Shown piece by piece: positions 26,073 through 35,021 of a stretch of 64,000 bases of DNA (the stretch's first letter is position 1; each line of letters begins with the position of its first letter). The notes below the pieces were generated by a model. That model made no database searches and had not been told where the DNA came from. It was given only the letters and a program-made list of their open reading frames with translations. Source of the stretch: Planktophila grossartii. GTDB taxonomy: Bacteria > Actinomycetota > Actinomycetes > Nanopelagicales > Nanopelagicaceae. Both the position numbers and the translations under genes were made by a program. The stretch is from the NCBI GenBank assembly GCA_965234365.1, contig OZ248345.1, forward strand, positions 1,302,001 through 1,366,000, read 5' to 3'.

Positions 26073-26521
26073 CTCCTATTCCGACGCCAGCTACGGACTC
26101 TTGCTTTTTCGTAATCCACATTAGCCCTGTAGCCATAAATCATTATGTACTCCTTCAAATTCAAGTGATCTTGAGAATATGGAAGTCCAATAGCGGCTGA
26201 AAGCTGACACGCGAGTTTCTGTGCACCTCGCAAAGTCGTAGAGGCGGCCGCTCTAGTGGGAACAATCTGCTTTCTTTTTTCATCATATTTGTAGATTCTC
26301 ACGACGTATCGAAGTCTTGAGTCATCAAATGGGTCAACTTCTCTCGTTTTCACTAAAGCATCTAGAAAATGAATATTAATATCCGACTCGATATAGCGTC
26401 CAAGAAATGAATGACGCATCTGAAAAGGAAGGGTTCTTAGGTAGAAATAAATTTCAGAAAAATATTTATTATCAATTGGAGACCGAAATGAATAGCTACT
26501 GCGAAATCTTCCTGGAATCAT
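26063..26521 (-). CDS. Hypothetical protein running into tRNA-Ser
   Basis: A 152-residue ORF not recognised as any family. It is basic and aromatic-rich (RIYKYDEKRKQ, GYRANVDYEKARVRSWRR), with no signal peptide or membrane helix. Its codons are more AT-rich than the flanking core genes, and its stop codon lies inside the 3' end of tRNA-Ser(GGA). No Shine-Dalgarno precedes the ATG. It may be a recently acquired gene or a remnant left at a tRNA; a small chance remains that it is not translated. Confidence 0.45.
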   Translation of the reverse strand: MIPGRFRSSYSFRSPIDNKYFSEIYFYLRTLPFQMRHSFLGRYIESDINIHFLDALVKTREVDPFDDSRLRYVVRIYKYDEKRKQIVPTRAAASTTLRGAQKLACQLSAAIGLPYSQDHLNLKEYIMIYGYRANVDYEKARVRSWRRNRSGG

Positions 26522-26669
26522 GGTAGGAATTTATGCGTTTGACACATTATCCAAAGGTTAAATTCACATCCAGCCAGAAATTTAATGCATATCTGTAGTC
26601 ATAAAAAGCGATGAGGTTACTCCCTGTAATCAATAGACAGGTAAGTTCTTGAATGCCTAGCGGCGGATA

Positions 26670-28088
26670 CTAAATCTCGACGCCGATGTACTTAGTCTGC
26701 AAGAACTCGTGAACTCCATCGAAGCCACCTTCGCGGCCAAGACCTGATTGCTTGACGCCACCGAATGGCGCTGCAGGATCTGAGAGAAGTCCGCGGTTGA
26801 TTCCAACCATGCCAGCTTCAATTCCTTCAGCGAAACGAATTGCGCGCTTCAAATCTTCTGAATACACATAACTAATAAGTCCGTATTCAGTGTCATTAGC
26901 CATCTTGAGCGCTTCTTCATCAGTATCGAAGAGAACCACAGGAGCAACTGGTCCGAAGACTTCGTTGGCAAGGATTTCATCATCCTTCGAAACTTCAAGA
27001 ACTGTTGCAGGATAGAAAGCGCCAGCGCCTTCAGGAGTAGTTCCACCGAGGTGAACCTTTGCGCCTCCTGCCTTCGATGCATCAACGAGCTCTGCAATCT
27101 TGTTACGTTCCTTCATCGAAACGCTCGCACCGAGCTGAGTTCCAGATTCGCGACCAACGCCCATTTTCAGTGCCGCCATCGCCTTCGAGAATTCTGCGAT
27201 GAACTTATCGCCGATAGAACGTGCAACATAAATACGGTTTGCAGCGGTACATGCAGCTCCACCATTGCGCATCTTTGCCATCATCAAACCTTTAACAGCT
27301 TCTTCGATATTTGCATCATCGAGAACAACGAATGGTGCATTTCCACCGAGCTCCATTGAGCAGCGAATTACTTGATCAGCAGCTTCTTTAAGAAGAATCT
27401 TTCCGACTTGAGTTGAACCAGTGAATGAAAGATTCTTAACGCGTGAATCGTGAAGCACCTTGCTAATTGCAGGGCCTGTCTGTGCAGGAAGAATGACGTT
27501 AAGAACTCCCTTTGGAAGTCCGCAACGTTCAAGGATGTCGACGATAGCGAGCGCAGTTAGCGGTGTTTCACCTGCTGGCTTCAGAATCATTGTGCAACCT
27601 GCTGCAACTGCTGGACCAATCTTGCGAGTAGCCATACCTGCAGGGAAGTTCCATGGAGTAATAAGTAGTGAGACGCCAATAGGTTGGTGAGTTACAAGAA
27701 TGCGTTTATCTCCAGATGGAGCCATACGGAAATCACCAGAGATGCGAACAGTCTCTTCAGCAAACCAACGGAAAAATTCAGCAGCGTAATTAACTTCAGC
27801 CTTTGCATCCGGTAGCGCCTTGCCGTTCTCTTTCGAGATGAGTTCAGCTAAGTAATCAGCTTCGGCAATCATCATTTCAAATGCTTTGCGCAGGATTTCA
27901 CTGCGGACTCGAGGTGCGGTCTTTGCCCATGAGGCTGCGGCACGGTCAGCTGCATCAACGGCTGCGAGGTTCTGTTCATCGCTAGAAGTAGCAACTTTGG
28001 CGATAACTGAGCCATCGCTGGGATCGATAACGTCTAAAGTCCCGCTTCCATCGACCCATTGACCATCTATATATAACTGTGTGCGCAT
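26670..28088 (-). CDS. gabD: NAD(P)-dependent succinate-semialdehyde dehydrogenase family
   Basis: Aldehyde dehydrogenase of 472 residues. Cofactor segment ITPWNFPAGMATRK, the catalytic-base glutamate in MELGGNAPF and catalytic cysteine in NGGAACTAANR are intact; overall sequence is nearest to GabD-type enzymes, so succinate semialdehyde is the likely but not certain substrate. No GABA aminotransferase is nearby. TATGCT ends six bases before the ATG and no Shine-Dalgarno is seen, so the mRNA is probably leaderless. The 148 bp between this gene and the ORF to its left shows no recognisable feature. Confidence 0.88.
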   Translation of the reverse strand: MRTQLYIDGQWVDGSGTLDVIDPSDGSVIAKVATSSDEQNLAAVDAADRAAASWAKTAPRVRSEILRKAFEMMIAEADYLAELISKENGKALPDAKAEVNYAAEFFRWFAEETVRISGDFRMAPSGDKRILVTHQPIGVSLLITPWNFPAGMATRKIGPAVAAGCTMILKPAGETPLTALAIVDILERCGLPKGVLNVILPAQTGPAISKVLHDSRVKNLSFTGSTQVGKILLKEAADQVIRCSMELGGNAPFVVLDDANIEEAVKGLMMAKMRNGGAACTAANRIYVARSIGDKFIAEFSKAMAALKMGVGRESGTQLGASVSMKERNKIAELVDASKAGGAKVHLGGTTPEGAGAFYPATVLEVSKDDEILANEVFGPVAPVVLFDTDEEALKMANDTEYGLISYVYSEDLKRAIRFAEGIEAGMVGINRGLLSDPAAPFGGVKQSGLGREGGFDGVHEFLQTKYIGVEI

Positions 28089-28181
28089 AAGATAAGCATA
28101 CTTACGAGAATTCGATGGGTCACCTAAAATGGTTACCTACGTAGGCGTGATGCTTTAACTGCAACGCCAGAGGGAGTAGCT

Positions 28182-30521
28182 GTGCCAAAGTCTTGGACTG
28201 ATGATGCGCTCCAGCCTGTAGCACTTCAGGATCATGCACATGTGAAAGATCCTTTCTCATACAAGGTAAAGCGCTTCTTCCTAGGTGGAGCACTCAACCG
28301 CCACTCGCTCAGCCATCAGCGTTTGAGCAAGCGATATGCGCTCGGAATTCTTTCGTCAGACTGTATTTCATCTTCTGCCTACGGTTCCGAGCAGATTCTT
28401 ATCGCGCTCTTGCCAGCATTTGGTCTTGCGGCCTTTGCAATCTTGATGCCGATGACTGCCGTTGTTTTAGCAATTCTCGTTCTTATTACCTTGTCATACC
28501 GAAATGTGATCGATGTCTATACAAAGACGGGCGGCGCATACATTGTTTCGCGCGATAACTTCGGTCCGGTCGTTGCGCAGATTGCAGCAGTTGCGCTGAT
28601 GCTCGATTACATCGTGACAGTCGCAATTCAATCTGCAGCAGGCGTTGCTGCGATCATCTCAACTTTCCCATCGCTGGAACCTGCCAAGATGTACATGATC
28701 TTCAGCGTTATCGCTCTCCTCACATTTGGAAATCTACGCGGAGTAAAAGAGGCCGGCAAAGCATTTGCGATGCCAACTTATTTCTTCGTCGGCTGCATGT
28801 TCATCGTCTTTGGAATGGGCCTCTACCGCTTAGCTAATGGCACTCTCCCGGTTCTCGATACCAATCTTCCAGGCGCTGTTCACGTAGGTGAAGCACAAGG
28901 TCTTCTTACATTCTCAGCCATCTTTATCTTGCTCCGCGCCTTTGCCAATGGTGGATCTTCACTCACAGGCCTAGAAGCAATCTCTGATGGCGTTGCGCTC
29001 TTCAAGACTCCAGAGCATGTCAATGCAAAGCGCACTCTTGTGGTTATGAGCACGCTTCTTGGAACACTTGTTCTTGGCGTTTCATACTTCGCACACCACA
29101 TACATGCGATGCCTTACGAATCAGGCGTGCCAACTGTAATTTCTCAGATAGCGAAGGCGGCTGTTGGTACCGGAACTTTCGGTTCCATCATGTTCATCAT
29201 GGTTCAGCTCGCAACGATGCTCATCTTGTTTGCTGGCGCTAACACCACATACAGCGCATTCCCATTACTTGTTAACTTTGTTGCAACAGATGGCTACTTG
29301 CCACGTCAGCTCACAAAGCGCGGCCACCGCCTTGCTTTCTCAAATGGAATTCTCTTGCTGTCGGCTGGTGGAATCATTCTTGTTGCAATTACTGCAGGAT
29401 CGGTCGAACACCTCGTGGCCTTCTACGCACTCGGTGTATTTACCGGATTTACTTTGGCCGGCTTCGGTATGTCCCGCTACTTCACTCGCACCAAGCCAAA
29501 GAATTGGAAGGTTAAGGTTGCAGTCAACACCGTAGCTGGATCAGTATCGCTTGCAATCGTAATCATCTTCTCTGTTGTGAAGTTCACCGAAGGCGCATGG
29601 CTCGTCCTAGTTACAGCACCAATCTTGGTGATGACTTTCTTACGCTTACGTCGTCAATACTCACGCGAACAAGAAGCGCTTTCAGTAAAGACAAGTGAAG
29701 AACGAGCAACTTCAATGGCTCGCCACGATGTCACTATCTTTGTTGACAGCGTTGATATCGCAACTGTTGGCGCAGTTCGCTACGCACGAAGCCTCAAGCC
29801 ACATAAAATCAAAGCAGTCCACTTTGTCATCGATGATCGCCGCGCTGAAGATATTCAAGAGGCGTGGGCAAAGTCTGATGCACTAGAAGATGTACAACTC
29901 GATCTCATCGACTGCCCAGATCGTCGTATTGCAAACTCAGCACTTGAGTACGCAATTCGTAAGACTGAAAAACCAGATGTGGAACTCACCATTCTTCTTC
30001 CACGTCGTTCATATTCTCGATTCTTAGGTCGCTTGCTTCACGATCAAACTGCAGAAGAAATCGCAGCACCAATTTCCCAGTTGCAGCGCGTAGTGGCAAC
30101 GATTGTTCCATTCGATGTAAATAAAATTACTTCAGGTAAACCGTTGGTGGTTCAGCACGAGAAGGCGGTTCTCACAACGGTTGCATCGCAAGAGAAGGCA
30201 AAACCTGCGCAAGAAGCTCCGAAGGTTTTTGCCCCCGTTACTCATTACGCAGAAGATATAACCCCTATTGGCAAAATCGAATGGCGTAAGCGCTCAAAGG
30301 TGCATGGTCGCGTAACCTCGATTTCAACTGCCCCACGTGGCTCTGCGCCCATGCTTCAAGTAGAAGTTTGGGATGAAACAGGTGGAATCACTCTTAACTT
30401 CCTTGGCCGCCGTGAAATCGCGGGCCTTGAAGTCGGTATGGAGATGCGCGCTGAAGGTATGGTCGGAGAAGAAGAAGGTCAATTGACCATCTTGAATCCA
30501 TCATACGAACTACTTGTCTGA
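28182..30521 (+). CDS. APC-superfamily permease fused to an OB-fold domain
   Basis: A 779-residue protein. Residues about 1-490 form an APC permease with roughly 12 membrane helices (SDCISSSAYGSEQ near the start is the substrate-binding TM1 break). Residues about 505-650 form a soluble universal-stress-like domain. Residues about 690-779 (KVHGRVTSISTAPRGS, LEVGMEMRAEGMVGEEEGQ) look like a nucleic-acid-type OB fold. In other actinobacteria such an OB-fold protein is a separate neighbouring gene, so this looks like a fusion. GTG start with GGGAG upstream. Substrate unknown (amino acid or potassium-type cation). Overlaps tadA by 12 bp at the 3' end. Confidence 0.8.
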   Translation: MPKSWTDDALQPVALQDHAHVKDPFSYKVKRFFLGGALNRHSLSHQRLSKRYALGILSSDCISSSAYGSEQILIALLPAFGLAAFAILMPMTAVVLAILVLITLSYRNVIDVYTKTGGAYIVSRDNFGPVVAQIAAVALMLDYIVTVAIQSAAGVAAIISTFPSLEPAKMYMIFSVIALLTFGNLRGVKEAGKAFAMPTYFFVGCMFIVFGMGLYRLANGTLPVLDTNLPGAVHVGEAQGLLTFSAIFILLRAFANGGSSLTGLEAISDGVALFKTPEHVNAKRTLVVMSTLLGTLVLGVSYFAHHIHAMPYESGVPTVISQIAKAAVGTGTFGSIMFIMVQLATMLILFAGANTTYSAFPLLVNFVATDGYLPRQLTKRGHRLAFSNGILLLSAGGIILVAITAGSVEHLVAFYALGVFTGFTLAGFGMSRYFTRTKPKNWKVKVAVNTVAGSVSLAIVIIFSVVKFTEGAWLVLVTAPILVMTFLRLRRQYSREQEALSVKTSEERATSMARHDVTIFVDSVDIATVGAVRYARSLKPHKIKAVHFVIDDRRAEDIQEAWAKSDALEDVQLDLIDCPDRRIANSALEYAIRKTEKPDVELTILLPRRSYSRFLGRLLHDQTAEEIAAPISQLQRVVATIVPFDVNKITSGKPLVVQHEKAVLTTVASQEKAKPAQEAPKVFAPVTHYAEDITPIGKIEWRKRSKVHGRVTSISTAPRGSAPMLQVEVWDETGGITLNFLGRREIAGLEVGMEMRAEGMVGEEEGQLTILNPSYELLV

Positions 30522-30938
30522 GAAGAACTCTTTCAGCAAAGCAGCACACTCGTTCTCAAGTACTCCTGATGTAACTTCCACCTTAAAGATTGAGCGTGGA
30601 TCACGAAGAACATCCCACACAGATCCCACTGCACCCGCTTTTTCATCCCATGCACCAAATATGAGATGAGAAATTCGTGACTGCGCAATAGCGCCAGCAC
30701 ACATTGCACATGGCTCGAGCGTGACAATCAAGGTGCAACCATCGAGGCGTGAATTCTGTAAACGTGCAGCTGCGTTACGGATTGCAACTACTTCTGCGTG
30801 AGCAGTTGGATCGTTATTAGCTTCACGTTCGTTAGAACCTTTGCCGATAACTACGCCATCTTTATTAATGACTATCGCACCAACAGGAACATCGCCGGTG
30901 GCAAATGCAGATCGAGCGATAACCAGCGCTTCTTGCAT
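30510..30938 (-). CDS. tadA: tRNA-specific adenosine deaminase
   Basis: Zinc deaminase converting A34 to inosine in tRNA-Arg(ACG), a substrate present in this same window. HAEVVAIRNA (zinc His and catalytic Glu) and PCAMCAGA (zinc cysteines) are intact; 142 aa is a usual length. It lies 29 bp downstream of the actinobacterial tRNA-deaminase-associated gene on the same strand. Confidence 0.93.
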   Translation of the reverse strand: MQEALVIARSAFATGDVPVGAIVINKDGVVIGKGSNEREANNDPTAHAEVVAIRNAAARLQNSRLDGCTLIVTLEPCAMCAGAIAQSRISHLIFGAWDEKAGAVGSVWDVLRDPRSIFKVEVTSGVLENECAALLKEFFSDK

Positions 30939-30967
30939 GAACTCTTCAGGCGTACGTGATGAAATTT

Positions 30968-31453
30968 CTATGACTCCAATAATTCGGCTAAGTCGTCGCC
31001 AAATCCTAAACGACTTGCAACTGCTTCGATCTGTTCGTCGGGAAATAAATCTGCATCATCACAGATGGTGGAAAGTTCCATGCTGTGCAGACCAAGGTCA
31101 GAGAAGATATCTAAGTCGCCAGCTGGAAGTGGTTCGTCATCTTCTTCAGGTTGATCAATATCTGCAAGCTCTAAGAATTCTGCAGCAACTTCATAATCAA
31201 TTGCACAAGTAACATCGCTGATAAAGAATTTCACGTGTGTTCCAAGAACTCGAATAGCTAAGAAGAATTCGTCATCAATTGCAATCAGTGCAACAGCTCC
31301 GCCATTTGTCTGTTGTTTCTTGAGGCGGTCGATGATGTGAGTTAGGTCATCAGGGTCAGGTAAGGATGCGATAGACCAGCGTCCGTCTTCATGCCACGCC
31401 TCGATAGCGAAGTCTTGGGTTTCCTCTGACACATCTCCCATATTGGCACTCAT
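30968..31453 (-). CDS. tRNA adenosine deaminase-associated protein
   Basis: An acidic protein (about 161 aa) matching the actinobacterial family always found beside tadA. EDGRWSIASLPDP and a C-terminal acidic region ending FGDDLAELLES are typical. Its role is unproven. The longest reading starts at 31489 and would overlap the divergent upp start codon; I prefer the ATG at 31453, with 31441 also possible. None has a clear Shine-Dalgarno. Confidence 0.82.
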   Translation of the reverse strand: MSANMGDVSEETQDFAIEAWHEDGRWSIASLPDPDDLTHIIDRLKKQQTNGGAVALIAIDDEFFLAIRVLGTHVKFFISDVTCAIDYEVAAEFLELADIDQPEEDDEPLPAGDLDIFSDLGLHSMELSTICDDADLFPDEQIEAVASRLGFGDDLAELLES

Positions 31454-31487
31454 TGAAGTGGAATGAAAGCCCTGTAAGGTAGATGAC

Positions 31488-32126
31488 ATGAAAGTTCACG
31501 TTGCGAATCACCCACTGATCTCTCACAAACTCACTGTTTTACGTGATGAAAGAACCGATTCTCCAACTTTCCGACTCCTTGTCGAAGAACTCGTAACGCT
31601 TCTTGCATACGAAGCAACTCGCGAAGTTCGCACAAAGACTGTCAACATCAAGACACCAGTAACTACAACAACTGGCCTCAAGATGGCAGAACCCCGACCC
31701 ATCGTTGTTCCAATCTTGCGCGCAGGACTCGGAATGCTTGAAGGTATGGTGAAGTTACTTCCCACAGCTCAAGTTGGATTTCTCGGAATGGTTCGTGACG
31801 AAGAAACGTTGAAGGCATCTACCTATGCCAACCGACTTCCCGAAGATGTTTCAGGTCGCCAGTGCTTCATCCTTGATCCCATGCTCGCAACGGGCGGAAC
31901 TCTTGTCATGGCAATTAATTATTTGATTGAACGCGGTGCTGAAGAGATCACTGCAATCTGTCTTCTCGCAGCTCCTGAAGGCATCAAGGTTCTCGAAGAT
32001 GAATTCAAGAACTCAGGAGTTCCCATCACTCTTGTTACAGGATCTCTCGATGAGAAACTCAATGAAAAGGGTTACATCGTTCCCGGTCTCGGCGATGCCG
32101 GCGATCGTCTTTACGGTGTTGTGTAA
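31488..32126 (+). CDS. upp: Uracil phosphoribosyltransferase
   Basis: Pyrimidine salvage enzyme: uracil + PRPP gives UMP. The PRPP loop LDPMLATGGTLVMA is diagnostic and the C-terminal PGLGDAGDRLYG binds uracil; 212 aa. TAAGGT ends seven bases before the ATG with a TTGAAG box 16 bp upstream, suggesting leaderless transcription. Directly followed by the malic enzyme gene with no gap. Confidence 0.96.
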   Translation: MKVHVANHPLISHKLTVLRDERTDSPTFRLLVEELVTLLAYEATREVRTKTVNIKTPVTTTTGLKMAEPRPIVVPILRAGLGMLEGMVKLLPTAQVGFLGMVRDEETLKASTYANRLPEDVSGRQCFILDPMLATGGTLVMAINYLIERGAEEITAICLLAAPEGIKVLEDEFKNSGVPITLVTGSLDEKLNEKGYIVPGLGDAGDRLYGVV

Positions 32127-33503
32127 ATGGCATCAACGTCTCCTGGCTACGGAATCACAATCCGTGTCGAAGGTTCGCCTGAACTTAACCCTGTAGCGCT
32201 TATTACAACGACCATTACCAATGCAGGCGCGACAATTACTGCGCTCGACGTTGTCGAATCACTTCTCGAAAAGGTTGTCGTTGACGTTACCTGCGACACG
32301 GTCGATGCCGATCATGCTCAAGAGATTCATACCGCTCTTTCATCACATGATGGCCTCACTGTTCGCAAGATCAGTGACCGTACATTCTTGCTTCACCTCG
32401 GCGGAAAAATTGAAATCGCATCAAAGGTCCCACTGAAGACTCGCGATGATCTATCCCGCGCCTACACACCTGGCGTAGCTCGTATTTCTCAAGCAATCGT
32501 CGATGACCCTTCTGACGTCCGTCGCCTCACTATGAAGCGCAATACCGTCGCGGTTGTCACCGATGGATCTGCCGTACTGGGCCTTGGAAATATCGGCCCT
32601 GCCGCCGCTCTTCCTGTTATGGAAGGAAAGGCTGCGCTCTTTAAGCGCTTTGCCAATGTCGATGCATGGCCGGTCTGCCTCGACACACAAGATGTCGATG
32701 AGATCGTTCGCACAGTGCAGTTGATTGCACCTGTCTATGGCGGAATCAACCTTGAAGATATTTCAGCACCTCGTTGTTTCGAAGTCGAACGACGTCTTCG
32801 CGAACTCCTTGATATTCCTGTCTTCCATGATGACCAACACGGAACAGCAATTGTTGTTCTTGCAGCACTTCGCAATGCGTTGAAGTTGGTCAAGAAAGAT
32901 ATTTCAAAGGTCAGAATCATCTTGAGCGGTGCGGGCGCTGCCGGCACAGCAATCGCACGACTTCTTGTTCTCAGCGGAGCCACAAATATCATTGCTTTCG
33001 ATAAAGATGGAGTGATCTGCAAAGATTCCAAATCAGAAGATGCCATGCGCGACTGGTTTATTGAAAACTCCAATCAGGCTAACTTCAAGGGTTCAATCCA
33101 TGAAGCGATGTCAGGTGCAGATATTTTCATCGGCGTAAGCGCACCAAAGGTTCTCGATGAAGCAGATGTCGCATCTATGGCACCAGGATCTATTGTCTTT
33201 GCTCTTGCTAATCCAGATCCAGAAATCGATCCAGCTATTGCTCGTAAGTACGCAGCTGTCGTTGCAACAGGCCGCAGCGATCATCCCAACCAGATTAATA
33301 ACGTTCTTGCGTTTCCAGGAATCTTCCGTGGGCTTCTTGATGCAAACGCTCACAAGATCACTGATAAGTTGCTCGTTGCTGCAGCTGAAGCAATTGCAGA
33401 TTGCGTTAGCCCTTCACAACTCAACACTTCATTTATCGTCCCAAGCGTCTTTGATCCCAACGTCGTAACAATGGTTGCTGCGGCAGTAAAGAAGTCGGTG
33501 TAA
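32127..33503 (+). CDS. NAD(P)-dependent malic enzyme with N-terminal ACT domain
   Basis: Oxidative decarboxylation of malate to pyruvate. An ACT-like regulatory domain (about residues 8-85, YGITIRVEGSPELN) precedes the malic domain (SRAYTPGVARIS, HDDQHGTAIV) and the NAD-binding Rossmann motif GAGAAGTAIARLL. Length 458 aa. The ATG follows the upp TAA immediately (TAAATG), so the genes are coupled, and its stop overlaps the dedA ATG (TAATG). Cofactor preference cannot be told. Confidence 0.92.
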   Translation: MASTSPGYGITIRVEGSPELNPVALITTTITNAGATITALDVVESLLEKVVVDVTCDTVDADHAQEIHTALSSHDGLTVRKISDRTFLLHLGGKIEIASKVPLKTRDDLSRAYTPGVARISQAIVDDPSDVRRLTMKRNTVAVVTDGSAVLGLGNIGPAAALPVMEGKAALFKRFANVDAWPVCLDTQDVDEIVRTVQLIAPVYGGINLEDISAPRCFEVERRLRELLDIPVFHDDQHGTAIVVLAALRNALKLVKKDISKVRIILSGAGAAGTAIARLLVLSGATNIIAFDKDGVICKDSKSEDAMRDWFIENSNQANFKGSIHEAMSGADIFIGVSAPKVLDEADVASMAPGSIVFALANPDPEIDPAIARKYAAVVATGRSDHPNQINNVLAFPGIFRGLLDANAHKITDKLLVAAAEAIADCVSPSQLNTSFIVPSVFDPNVVTMVAAAVKKSV

Positions 33504-34105
33504 TGGAAGTTCTTGCATCATTTGATGCTCAATTCACCGCCCTTGCCCCGTTTATCTTCTACCTGATTATCGGAGCAATCGTCTTCGTGGAAACCGGTCT
33601 TCTATTTGGATTCTTCCTACCAGGTGATTCAGTCCTCTTTAGCGCTGGTTTAGTAGCCGCAGCAAAGGGCGATATCAATATCGCAATACTGGTCACTGTC
33701 ATATTGGCTGCAGCATTCTTCGGCGATCAGATTGGCTTTGTCATTGGACGCGTTGTTGGGCGCCCATATCTCGATAAGCGCACATCGCCACGTATGCAGC
33801 GAATGATTGCGCGCTCTGAACGCTTCTACGAGCACACCGGTTGGTGGGCAGTTGTTGCTGCTCGATTCTTCCCTTGGATTCGCACATTCGTTCCACCGAT
33901 TGCTGGCGCTTCAAAGATGAATTACTACAAGTTCTTATCTGCAAATGCGCTGGGAGCTGTTCTGTGGGGCGCTGGAATTACTCTGGCTGGTTATTATGCA
34001 GCTACCTTGCCATGGGTTAAGACATCTTCTTACGCTATTGCAGCGTTCTTTATTTGTGCGTCAATCGTTTCCGGGATTGTGAATTATTCACGCCGCCTAC
34101 GATAA
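33503..34105 (+). CDS. DedA family membrane protein (first copy)
   Basis: A 200-residue inner-membrane protein with about five to six helices. FFLPGDSVLF near residue 36 and the amphipathic RFFPWIRTFVPPIAGASKM near residue 121 are the DedA signatures. Family members flip or recycle polyprenyl phosphates or phospholipids. Its start overlaps the malic-enzyme stop, and its last 56 bases overlap the convergent YdcZ-type transporter gene, the longest coding overlap in the window. A second DedA lies at about 39.5 kb. Confidence 0.88.
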   Translation: MEVLASFDAQFTALAPFIFYLIIGAIVFVETGLLFGFFLPGDSVLFSAGLVAAAKGDINIAILVTVILAAAFFGDQIGFVIGRVVGRPYLDKRTSPRMQRMIARSERFYEHTGWWAVVAARFFPWIRTFVPPIAGASKMNYYKFLSANALGAVLWGAGITLAGYYAATLPWVKTSSYAIAAFFICASIVSGIVNYSRRLR

Positions 34106-35015
34106 CTCCTAGGTAAGTCATAGCAATTCCAAATACAAGATAGATTGAAATCTGAACTCCATCTGTTGGAGAAAAAATGTCGATCAAAAGCGATCCAACC
34201 AATTGACCACCAACGCTAAAGAGCGTAAATGTTAAGACGCCAAGGTGTTGAACAATCATCGACGCCATTGCAATGTAGATAACTCCAAGCACTCCACCGG
34301 TATACATCCACCAAGGTCCAGCAGGTAGCGGAACAACTTTGCTCGAACCGAAGATAAGCGCTGCAGAAAGAAAGATTACGAGGAAGGTTGTTCCCATTGT
34401 GAAGTTAAGAAAAGATGTCGCATAGCTCTGGTGTGAATGTTCATTAATCTTTCCATTGAGCGAACGTTGCACACCAACGAGCGCGCCCGCTAAACATCCA
34501 AGCAAGACAGCAACGATTGAAACATCATGAGCATCGAGTCGATCAAAGACTGAAACAAATACAGCAAAGACTGTGAAGGCTGCTGCTGCTATACGCCGAG
34601 GAGTGATGTGCTTCTTACCGCCACCTGTTAAACCGATGCGATCAACCACGAGCGAAGCAGCTGTCTGTCCGGCAATAGATGCCACAGAGTAAATAGCCAC
34701 GCCTATAAGCGGCACGATATGGGTTTGAACAGCGACAAAGCTTCCACCCAGCATTCCAGCAAAGATCGTCCATGCGGGTAGTTCTTTGCGGGCCACAGAG
34801 GTGCGGATATTGCGAAGACCTTCTTTAATGGAAGAGCTGAAGATGGCAACGATGGCGATGATGATTAAGCCTGATCCAAAAGAGACAAGTGCAGCTTCAA
34901 TCCCATTGCCGATGCGATGGGAAAGTTCGCCGTTGGCACGAGCTTGGAAAGAGATCATGACAGCAGTGAGCGCTGCCAATACATCTAACCGCTGAGTCTT
35001 CTTAGACATCTGCAA
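34050..35015 (-). CDS. DMT-superfamily transporter, YdcZ (DUF606) type
   Basis: A 321-residue protein with about ten predicted membrane helices in two related halves, each beginning with a motif around QARANGELSHRIGN (residues 22-35) and VGVQRSLNGKINEHS (about 190). This tandem arrangement is typical of the YdcZ branch of drug/metabolite transporters. Substrate unknown. The C-terminus overlaps the 3' end of dedA. It starts 6 bp after the ABC-F gene ends. Confidence 0.85.
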   Translation of the reverse strand: MQMSKKTQRLDVLAALTAVMISFQARANGELSHRIGNGIEAALVSFGSGLIIIAIVAIFSSSIKEGLRNIRTSVARKELPAWTIFAGMLGGSFVAVQTHIVPLIGVAIYSVASIAGQTAASLVVDRIGLTGGGKKHITPRRIAAAAFTVFAVFVSVFDRLDAHDVSIVAVLLGCLAGALVGVQRSLNGKINEHSHQSYATSFLNFTMGTTFLVIFLSAALIFGSSKVVPLPAGPWWMYTGGVLGVIYIAMASMIVQHLGVLTFTLFSVGGQLVGSLLIDIFSPTDGVQISIYLVFGIAMTYLGVIVGGVNNSQSRKRLTHK

Positions 35016-35021
35016 ATCCTA

